DNA from: Butyrivibrio sp.
Lineage (GTDB): Bacteria > Bacillota > Clostridia > Lachnospirales > Lachnospiraceae
Assembly: GCA_015056575.1 (NCBI GenBank)
Contig: SVGA01000010.1
Location: 56,123 to 120,122 of the forward strand
Length of the DNA: 64,000 bases
Direction: 5' to 3'
Position 1 is the stretch's first letter. Each line of letters starts with the position of its first letter. The position numbers and the translations under genes were made by a program. A model generated the notes under the pieces. It saw only the letters and a list, made by a program, of their open reading frames with translations. It was not told the DNA's origin and searched no databases. This document shows, one piece after another, positions 55,589-64,000 of this stretch.

Positions 55589-55813
55589 AAAATCTCTCAT
55601 TATAATAGAAACAAAAACAGCCACTATTAGAACAAGTATCACACCTGCTACTTTTCTCTTTGTGATCTTCTCTTTATGAATCAAATACGAAAGGAACATT
55701 GTCCACATATAAGTAAATGATGTAAGTGGAAGAACCACTGAATAATCCAAGTAACGTAACACCCATATATTAATAATAGCTGATAAGAAATACAAACTAT
55801 CATTCTTCGTCAC
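55577..55813 (-). CDS. EamA/SMR-like transporter half, second subunit
   Basis: The 78-residue protein shows two to three membrane helices with VLPLTSFTYMWTMFLSYLI and EKITKRKVAGVILVLIVAV, the pattern of a half of EamA/DMT-type drug or metabolite transporters (two to four helices per half). The start overlaps the stop of the upstream frameshifted half by 14 bp. Such half-size pairs work as heterodimers; here the partner is broken, so activity is doubtful. Confidence 0.7.
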   Translation of the reverse strand: MTKNDSLYFLSAIINIWVLRYLDYSVVLPLTSFTYMWTMFLSYLIHKEKITKRKVAGVILVLIVAVFVSIIMRDFKMN

Positions 55814-56119
55814 CTCCTGCTATCAATACTACTCCAGCGATAATTACAATCACTCCGATACATTTAAGTATTGTAATATTTTCCTTTAAAACTAATGCAG
55901 CAAGAACCATGCTAAGCAGTTTAGACTCAGCATTGGTTGTAAAACGGATAGCTTTCCATAACGATATGCCACAATCATAACCAATGCTCCAGTTCCATAA
56001 AACACGAAACCAGCTAACATAAGCAATAATCCATGCACTGCAGAAAGTTTCCATAAGAGCTGACCGATGCAGACACATAATGAAGAAACCCGCATCAATA
56101 GAATGCATTTTTTATTCAT
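55800..56119 (-). pseudogene. EamA/SMR-like transporter half, frameshifted
   Basis: The N-terminal part, from the ATG at 56119, reads MNKKCILLMRVSSLCVCIGQ and YRYGKLSVLQPMLSLN, then the frame runs into a stop. The continuation KLLSMVLAALVLKENITILK and GVIVIIAGVVLIAGGDEE lies in another frame that ends at 55800. Joining both gives a normal DMT-type half transporter of about 105 residues, so a one-base shift near 55915-55930 has broken it. No good ribosome site precedes it, and its start overlaps the damaged parA/parB gene. Confidence 0.7.
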
Positions 56120-56129
56120 CTGTATAGAT

Positions 56130-56645
56130 TTAAGCACAACAGTCCACCACATTTCTGAGGATTATATGCACCAAAGGCATAACAGCAGCCTTTTCTGACT
56201 TCCAACCATTTTGGTTGGAGGTTGTTGAATCTCTACTTCCTTGTCTCTTCATAGCATCCATTTTCATTTTCAATGACCATGCGCGTTCACTTGGTAGTAT
56301 TTCTTCCCTTTGGACATTGGAATCTACCATTGCAATTACTGCTTCATCATCGTCCATTTCCCTCTCTACTGCTGGAACAAGGTCTACATTATCCCTGACA
56401 TTTAAAACTGCATAGTTCTCTGGGATTTCTTCTTCATTTACGACGTTTGAAAGAATATCCACCAGAGATACTTCCAGCTTGTCCGGCTCATCATATCCAA
56501 GACTGATTGTGAGTGATGCCTGAGGATCTCCATCAACAAGAAGGACCTTCTTTCCTTCTGAAGCAAGACCTGTTCCAAAATTGACAGCGGTTGTGGTCTT
56601 ACCCACCCCACCTTTTTGATTTGCGATAGCAATTACTTTTGCCAT
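56130..56645 (-). CDS. ParA-ParB in-frame fusion remnant
   Basis: The 171-residue product starts as a ParA/Soj ATPase ([20 protein letters not shown], Walker [27 protein letters not shown]) but after about residue 92 (NVDLVPAVE) it changes into a ParB-like segment ([38 protein letters not shown]) and ends with foreign residues. The rest of ParA and most of ParB are lost, apparently through an in-frame deletion followed by a second break. It could not partition DNA. AAAGGAGG precedes the ATG at 56645. Confidence 0.78.
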   Translation of the reverse strand: MAKVIAIANQKGGVGKTTTAVNFGTGLASEGKKVLLVDGDPQASLTISLGYDEPDKLEVSLVDILSNVVNEEEIPENYAVLNVRDNVDLVPAVEREMDDDEAVIAMVDSNVQREEILPSERAWSLKMKMDAMKRQGSRDSTTSNQNGWKSEKAAVMPLVHIILRNVVDCCA

Positions 56646-56716
56646 TTTCACTTCCTCCTTTGAGTTGTTTTGACGACGAACCCAAGTTATACGAGGAAGG
56701 AATTTTCAGAATAACA

Positions 56717-56800
56717 AAAAAGACACTTTTTAGAATCTCTTCTAAAAAGTGTCTCTCATAATTCGCATCAGTACTGATTACTCAGCTACGTAAGGCATAA
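56717..56800. repeat. Attachment-site repeat 2 (rpsR 3' end plus terminator)
   Basis: The copy of the 84-bp repeat at 49305 (one mismatch). On the minus strand it reads ALMPYVAE and stop, which looks like the end of ribosomal protein S18, then the terminator hairpin (56722-56753) with a T run. The complete integrase gene lies 185 bp upstream. It divides the two mobile elements. Confidence 0.82.
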
Positions 56801-56841
56801 GTGCCAAAAATCTTACCTCACACACCCTTATCAGGTATTAT

Positions 56842-56908
56842 TAGTAATTATCGGTAACCAACGCAAAACCGACTACTTTTCATCTAGTAATTATTGGTAA
56901 TTATTCGG
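56842..56908. repeat. Direct repeats next to int, probable integrase arm sites
   Basis: TAGTAATTATCGGTAA (56842-56857) and TAGTAATTATTGGTAA (56885-56900) are 15/16 identical and a third, partial GTAATTATTCGG overlaps the second. Short direct repeats between int and the core site are where the N-terminal domain of Tn916-type integrases binds. Confidence 0.6.
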
Positions 56909-56985
56909 AACAAGAAAGCGGTCAAAAATAGGTCTTCTCTGCTCCATATGGGTCTTTTATCTTGTTTATGTAAGGAGGCCTCTTT

Positions 56986-58224
56986 CTAGAATTCCTTCCA
57001 CTTAGCAGATAAGCTCTGCATAGCCTCCTGTTTTTTTGTTCCTGTAGCATGTGCATATACATCCAATGTAGTGTGGATATTCTTATGCCCCATGACTGAC
57101 TGAATAACTTTTACATTACTCTCGTTCTCGCAGAATCTTGTACAAAAAGTATGTCTCAGATAATGAACCGAAAAATTAGGTAACAACAAAGGTTCTCTTC
57201 TTGCCCTGGCAGCTCTGACCTCTTCTTCCATATTGTAGGCTGCGACAATTCTTTTGATAGCAGAATTGAGATTCTGTTCACTAAGAACACTGCCATTAGC
57301 ATTTTTGAAGATAAAACCGCTCATTCCTTCTATTACAGTCTCATTAAATCCTGTAACCAGCTGTTCTTCGTACACGAGCTGAAATGCTTCATGAACCTGA
57401 TCCATCATTGGTATGACTCTTATTCCTGACTCCGTCTTTGGTAGAGATACTCCAAGTCTTCTATCAGGATCGTTCCTAAGTCTTTTAACTCTTACCAAGC
57501 TATGATTAATGTCGATGGTGCGGTTCTCCATATCAATGTCCTGCCAACGAAGCCCTATAAATTCGCCACACCTACACCCAGTACCAATAAGAACCATGAA
57601 TACTGGCCACCAATGATCAAAAGTCTCATGACCTTTTATGAATCCCATGAAAGCTTTCTGCTGTTCAACAGTCAGTGCATTTCTTACTCCGGTATTCTTA
57701 CCAAGATCATTTGATAGTTCTCCCAGGACTCCATGACAAGGATTTCTTCTTATTATATCGTCCCTGACAGCCATTTCAAAAGCGGGGTGTAAACAACTAT
57801 GGATTGTTGCAACTGTATTAGGTTGAATGCCATCATCTGTAACCATCTGATGATAAAACAGCTTAACGTCTGAATACTTAATAGAGCCAACTTTCCTCTC
57901 ACCAAAACCTTTTCTGACATGCTTGTTATACATCATTTCATAATTGGCTCTGGTAGTTCTCCGCAGATTGGTCTTAACTGCCATGCATCTGTCAAACAGT
58001 TCATTTACAGTGATGTGACCAGCCACATAGTGGTCAATACCATCCAACTGATCTCTTTTCAATTCATTTTCTTTTTCTCTGAGTTTTGCAAGGTCCTTTG
58101 CGTATATATACTGCCTAATTCCTCTTGAGTCCAAATAGCTATATTGATATCTACCATCTTGGTCTCTATACCGCTCGCCCTTGCGTAAGACTCTGCCGTA
58201 ATTATCCTTTCTGGACTGTGCCAT
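56986..58224 (-). CDS. Tyrosine recombinase (Tn916-type integrase)
   Basis: The 412-residue integrase has an AP2-like arm-binding N-terminus (GRYQYSYLDSRGIRQYIYA), a SAM-like core-binding domain (about 75-170) and the catalytic domain with Arg in TGCRCGEFIGLRWQDI, HYLRHTFCTR (HxxR), GHKNIHTTLDVYAH with the tyrosine nucleophile. It inserts and removes the element at the attachment repeat just downstream. AAGGAGG precedes the ATG. All catalytic residues are present. Confidence 0.95.
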   Translation of the reverse strand: MAQSRKDNYGRVLRKGERYRDQDGRYQYSYLDSRGIRQYIYAKDLAKLREKENELKRDQLDGIDHYVAGHITVNELFDRCMAVKTNLRRTTRANYEMMYNKHVRKGFGERKVGSIKYSDVKLFYHQMVTDDGIQPNTVATIHSCLHPAFEMAVRDDIIRRNPCHGVLGELSNDLGKNTGVRNALTVEQQKAFMGFIKGHETFDHWWPVFMVLIGTGCRCGEFIGLRWQDIDMENRTIDINHSLVRVKRLRNDPDRRLGVSLPKTESGIRVIPMMDQVHEAFQLVYEEQLVTGFNETVIEGMSGFIFKNANGSVLSEQNLNSAIKRIVAAYNMEEEVRAARARREPLLLPNFSVHYLRHTFCTRFCENESNVKVIQSVMGHKNIHTTLDVYAHATGTKKQEAMQSLSAKWKEF

Positions 58225-58267
58225 TGAATCGCCTCCTTCTTAAAACTAAGAAAGAGACCTTGCGTGG

Positions 58268-58447
58268 TTATCCCTTGGAATAAACCATTTCTATTCCTTC
58301 CATGATAACCTGTGTCATCGTCTTTGAATGCCTTTCGGAGTATTCCTTTAGCCTGGAATAGTCATCCGCAGTCAGCCTGATTGTAACTGGGCTTCTCTTT
58401 GGATTTTCTGCAAATGGATGTCCCACTTTTCTCTTATTCTCTGCCAA
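58268..58447 (-). CDS. Ribbon-helix-helix DNA-binding protein
   Basis: The 59-residue protein (TTG start at 58447, seven bases after AAGGAGG) contains SPVTIRLTADDYSRLKEYSE and KTMTQVIMEGIEMVY, the strand-helix-helix of CopG/Arc-type repressors. An upstream ATG at 58465 overlaps the ribosome site. It may regulate excision or the element promoter. Confidence 0.75.
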   Translation of the reverse strand: MAENKRKVGHPFAENPKRSPVTIRLTADDYSRLKEYSERHSKTMTQVIMEGIEMVYSKG

Positions 58448-58517
58448 AACAATACCTCCTTGCATCTATAACCATTATAATTGGTGTATGACATCAATGC
58501 AAGAGTCTCCTCTAAAT

Positions 58518-58724
58518 TCAATAGTCCTCTACAATACGGCAGGTCTCTATATATCTGTCTACAAGATGTATATCTACTAAAACCATCTTCCCGACCTTGT
58601 GTGTTGCTTTTGCTTTCTTGGCCAGCTTTTCAAATGTCTTCTGACACATATCATAAAGCTCAGCTCCACTATCATATCTAACATACTTTCTATCTATCAG
58701 CGCTATTTCTGCTGTTCTTCCCAT
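58518..58724 (-). CDS. DUF6462-like small protein, possible excisionase
   Basis: The 68-residue protein reads MGRTAEIALIDRKYVRYDSG and LYDMCQKTFEKLAKKAKATHKVGKM, a MerR/excisionase-like winged helix typical of small proteins between int and sigma-like genes on Lachnospiraceae integrative elements. It probably directs excision. It starts 4 bp after the sigma-like gene. Confidence 0.72.
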   Translation of the reverse strand: MGRTAEIALIDRKYVRYDSGAELYDMCQKTFEKLAKKAKATHKVGKMVLVDIHLVDRYIETCRIVEDY

Positions 58725-58728
58725 GTAA

Positions 58729-61101
58729 CTATGCTCCTTTTTTCAATAGACTATAATTCAAGTTGTTTTCAATCTGTGACTTAGCATTCTTTATAAGAAG
58801 CTTCTTAGCTCGATAGAAACGAGATTTGATAGCCTCTTCAGAAACGCCCTCTGCTTCTGCTGTCCCTGCAATGCTGTTTTCTCTATTCAGATATTTTACA
58901 TAACTCCCATATTTTTCATCATCGAGGGCGTAAACATGTGCATTTACTATTGCATAATCCTCACGTATATCCATGAGTGTGATGATTTGCGCCTTATACT
59001 TAAAAAAATTGTCAGTGCCTTTAAGTGCTGCCATATAATCCCCCCGTCTGATAAATGCCTGAAGGTCTACATTAGAACAGCCTTCATTGCATGTAGGGTC
59101 TGCTATTCCTGATGTCTGTACTTTGATTCCTATAGAATCATTCCCTACAGTTCTATTAAATCTGCGTTCTCTTTTGATGTTAGTGATAAGCCCTATCTCA
59201 AAGGCATCAAGCATGTAATACCGGAGCTGAGAACCTGTATAAGATCTATACAATACAACAATATCCGCGTCATCAATCGACTCAACATTCCAATAAACAG
59301 TGTATTTTCCAGAATTAACTGTGTCCTCTAAATCTGCATTGTTTTCAAGACAATGCTTCTTAATTGCCGCTAACGCCTGTTCTTCAGTAATACCTACTTC
59401 TTTTCCAGCAAGCTTATCCAAAAATGTCGGATAATCCATCCTGCCTGAAATCTGTTTCATTTCATAGCTTTCATAAAGACTGATTACCTCTTTAATTTCG
59501 TCCTCAGTCATATCTTTCCCAGTTTCGTTATGATATTCTGAAGAACCAACATATTCACCAGAAGCCTGAAGTTCGTCATCTGAGGGCCATCCGTCACCGT
59601 CAAGATCGTTAAAGTTAATGTCTTTTACCCAATAATCCGTCCCAAGTTCACCCTCATCACGCTTAGACATATATGTGTTGTAGTAGATTGCTCCTGCGTA
59701 GTCTGCATTTCCATTATAATAGATTCCCTTCTTAGGAGCATAGGAATAACCGCTATTTCCACCAGCCCCATAAGGCCATCTATTCATGAGATAATGAGCC
59801 TTACCATTCTCATATGCAACAAGAGAGACCCAATACCCAGCATAACCGACAACAAATTCTGGAATATCGTCAGCATCTGCATAAATAAGATCAAATTGGT
59901 TTTTATCATCTTGTATGCTGTAAACTTTTGCCAAATGCATATAAAGATCTTGATAACTGCTATATTGTTCTTTCTGTTTATCACCAAGTAAAGCTTCCTT
60001 AACACCGGCTATTGTAAAGTCACACCCTATGTCTGACATTTTTTCTTCATTCAAATCTGCAAAGCTTTCGAATGGATAATCTCCGGGAACTGACTCGTAT
60101 AACAGAACATGCTTTCCTAAATCCGAATCGCCTATAACAGCTATATCATCCATACCATCACTATTAAAGTCAAAAAAGCCTACTGCGATAACTTTCTTCA
60201 GATATTTTGTCCCATCTTCAGAATATATTGATGTATACAGATCTGCTAGGAACTTACCATCTTTAACAATCGTAATATCCGTTTCATCTGGATTTGCTGA
60301 ATAAGTAACAAAGTGTACCGGTCCATCATACTGCGAAAGCTCGACATCGAACGTCTGCTCCTCATCACAATAGTCGTCCCACTGAATAACATTCGACTCA
60401 AAGACCATAGTGTCTGATGTTCTAGTCATTTTGAGAACTCGGTCAGCCCACTTTCCATAATTCTTACCGGCATTAGTCCCCGGTAATTCTTCAGAATTTA
60501 CTCTGAATCGTAATTCATAATGATCTCCTACCTTTTCACCAGATACACAGGTGTATTGATTTTGATGTGCAGCCCAATGCTCTTTATAATATGAGTCATA
60601 CTTCGGGACATAATCCCAGGAAAGAACATCATCTGCTATATTGCTTAGACCAGTATGCTGGATAATATATTCTGCAAGGTCACTCTTTCTTATTACGAAG
60701 AGATCCCCATACAGGTCCTTCTCACCTATGGACTCCAGATAATCATTAATCTCATCTTCTGAAACCTCTTGTACAGACAGTCCTGCGCCAAACTCCAAAA
60801 CAGAGTCCCAATTGATTTCTTCCGGTGAATTATATGATTCTAGAAGGAATCCGTTATACTCATCAGAATTAAAAAGCTCTGTAAATTCCTGAAGTTCAGC
60901 TTCTGTCAAGGTGACAATCGGCTCCTGTTTCTCTTTAGGCTCATTGCCTGTTACTACCTGCTCCTGCGTTACTTCTTCCAAATCAGACTCTTGAGCTGTA
61001 TTATTGCTATCAGTTGAATTCACAGAACCACATGCCGATAAAGGCAGCATCATTGCCGATATAAGTATTGCTTTTATAAAATGATTCCTACTGCTTTTCA
61101 T
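58729..61101 (-). CDS. Lipoprotein fused to an element-type sigma-like domain
   Basis: About 790 residues from the ATG at 61101 (MKSSRNHFIKAILISAMMLP, lipobox LSAC). The first ~640 residues look like an exported lipoprotein with acidic repeats, an FG-GAP-like stretch (FFDFNSDGMDDIAVIGD) and an EF-hand-like DLDGDGWPSDDEL. From about residue 645 (RFNRTVGNDSIGIKVQTSG) to the end the sequence changes to a sigma-70-like small protein of integrative elements, with helix-turn-helix EGVSEEAIKSRFYRAKKLLI. The two parts belong on opposite sides of the membrane, so this is probably an accidental in-frame fusion. AAGAGG precedes the start. Confidence 0.75.
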   Translation of the reverse strand: MKSSRNHFIKAILISAMMLPLSACGSVNSTDSNNTAQESDLEEVTQEQVVTGNEPKEKQEPIVTLTEAELQEFTELFNSDEYNGFLLESYNSPEEINWDSVLEFGAGLSVQEVSEDEINDYLESIGEKDLYGDLFVIRKSDLAEYIIQHTGLSNIADDVLSWDYVPKYDSYYKEHWAAHQNQYTCVSGEKVGDHYELRFRVNSEELPGTNAGKNYGKWADRVLKMTRTSDTMVFESNVIQWDDYCDEEQTFDVELSQYDGPVHFVTYSANPDETDITIVKDGKFLADLYTSIYSEDGTKYLKKVIAVGFFDFNSDGMDDIAVIGDSDLGKHVLLYESVPGDYPFESFADLNEEKMSDIGCDFTIAGVKEALLGDKQKEQYSSYQDLYMHLAKVYSIQDDKNQFDLIYADADDIPEFVVGYAGYWVSLVAYENGKAHYLMNRWPYGAGGNSGYSYAPKKGIYYNGNADYAGAIYYNTYMSKRDEGELGTDYWVKDINFNDLDGDGWPSDDELQASGEYVGSSEYHNETGKDMTEDEIKEVISLYESYEMKQISGRMDYPTFLDKLAGKEVGITEEQALAAIKKHCLENNADLEDTVNSGKYTVYWNVESIDDADIVVLYRSYTGSQLRYYMLDAFEIGLITNIKRERRFNRTVGNDSIGIKVQTSGIADPTCNEGCSNVDLQAFIRRGDYMAALKGTDNFFKYKAQIITLMDIREDYAIVNAHVYALDDEKYGSYVKYLNRENSIAGTAEAEGVSEEAIKSRFYRAKKLLIKNAKSQIENNLNYSLLKKGA

Positions 61102-61248
61102 GAAACCTCTTAATTGCATACAATTCAAACAACATCTCTTTCGAAGTAATTCATCAGAAGCCATCTGAATAATCTAGTTTTCCTTACTTCTTTGATAATT
61201 AGTAAAGCCGCCCCACATTTTGTGACGCGACTCAACTTTCTCTCATGT

Positions 61249-63433
<2,185 letters not shown>

Positions 63434-64000
63434 TTATGCAGCCATCGGCTGTTGTTCATAAGATTGTATAAGAAACCTCTTATAATTTATAACTCCGGCA
63501 GCAAGTCGATATTTTGCATACTGCCTTACCGCAAAGTGATTCGGATCTCTTTTCTCAAGTCTCTCAAACAAGATATCCACGGCGTTCTTGAATGATTCAT
63601 CATCCTCCCTGATCTCCATGGAATTGATGAACTCAACAAGTGTGTTGAAGTTCTTTTCTTCCTCAGGAGCCTCATAATATATCAGGCCGATAAGTGCTGT
63701 ATAAAGCAGTTTCTCTGCTTTCTCCCAGAAAGGATCTCCTGGAGTGCCTTCGCCCTTGGTGTTAGCCATAAGCGTTGTCACAAGCTTTAAGATATCCTTT
63801 TCCGAGTGGATATAGTTGAACGGATTGAAATGCATGCTCTTAGCAAAATTGATGGTATTAAATACCTTAATCTTGTAACCAGCCTGTACAAACACATTGC
63901 CAACTTCTCCTATGAGGGTTCCCTTTGGATCGGTTAAAACATAACTACTGTGTAGCTGCAAAAGATTTGGCTTGATCCAGAATCTTGTTTTACCGGAACC
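63434..64000 (-). CDS. VirD4/TraG-type coupling protein, truncated and partial
   Basis: The frame is open to the window edge and enters with GSGKTRFWIKPNL (Walker A), then SSYVLTDPKGTLIGEVGNV and FNPFNYIHSEKDILKLVTTL, typical of VirD4/TraG conjugation coupling ATPases of Tn1549-type elements. After QYAKYRLAAG the family sequence ends and a short foreign tail follows (VINYKRFLIQSYEQQPMAA), so the gene was cut near 63490 by the serine recombinase insertion or a rearrangement. The start lies outside the window. Confidence 0.85.
   Translation of the reverse strand, partial: GSGKTRFWIKPNLLQLHSSYVLTDPKGTLIGEVGNVFVQAGYKIKVFNTINFAKSMHFNPFNYIHSEKDILKLVTTLMANTKGEGTPGDPFWEKAEKLLYTALIGLIYYEAPEEEKNFNTLVEFINSMEIREDDESFKNAVDILFERLEKRDPNHFAVRQYAKYRLAAGVINYKRFLIQSYEQQPMAA

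Overview
The window looks like a chromosomal segment of an anaerobic Firmicute of the family Lachnospiraceae, probably close to Butyrivibrio. This is inferred from gene content and order: a type III glutamine synthetase, an acyl-ACP thioesterase, RNase J beside IreB-RuvX-DUF1292, the hrcA-grpE-dnaK-dnaJ-prmA-rsmE chain, and Tn916/Tn1549-like mobile-element genes. Strong AGGAGG-type ribosome sites and frequent GTG/TTG starts fit this group. Almost all genes lie on the minus strand.

Region 1 (1-21.4 kb) is conserved housekeeping. It holds a YjfB-like small protein, a CvfB-type S1 protein, an acyl-ACP thioesterase, a 125-bp tandem repeat beside tRNA-Gln, glutamine synthetase III, a tRNA wobble-uridine module (U32/TrhP-type protein plus TrmR) with a MltG-like stub, RNase J, DUF1292-RuvX-IreB, MtaB, an HPr-like protein without the phosphorylated histidine, ThiI with its cysteine desulfurase, and the heat-shock operon under a perfect CIRCE operator.

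Region 2 (21.5-45.1 kb) is the most unusual part: about 18 tightly packed minus-strand genes that look like one unit ending at a terminator near 21.5 kb. They encode a secreted vWA protein, a 1154-residue tubulin-like GTPase, two large membrane proteins (one ending in a treble-clef plus DA1-like metallopeptidase), a soluble EssC/FtsK-like ATPase, WXG100-like helical proteins, two polymorphic toxins (ADP-ribosyltransferase, frameshifted; papain-fold Tox-PL), candidate immunity proteins, a five-repeat protein, a metallo-beta-lactamase-fold protein and membrane proteins. I read it as a type VII-like toxin export system that lacks EsaA, EssA, EssB and EsaB and has tubulin, vWA and DA1 modules instead. 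The two toxins and a 52-residue protein share a delivery motif.

Region 3 (45.2-49.3 kb) has an EAL phosphodiesterase, a GH105-type hydrolase and a lipoprotein esterase.

Region 4 (49.3-64 kb) holds two mobile elements in tandem. Two 84-bp copies (one mismatch) of what appears to be the 3' end of rpsR plus its terminator lie at 49305 and 56717, and each is followed by an integrase, the first a remnant and the second complete. Element A (49.4-56.7 kb) carries a c-di-GMP-I riboswitch with terminator controlling an extracellular nuclease operon, a two-gene AAA ATPase/TOPRIM defence candidate, a damaged EamA transporter pair and a ParA-ParB fusion. Element B (56.8 kb to the window end) carries the integrase, small DNA-binding proteins, a lipoprotein fused to a sigma-like domain, a truncated cytosine methyltransferase, a large serine recombinase and a truncated VirD4-type coupling protein that runs off the window.
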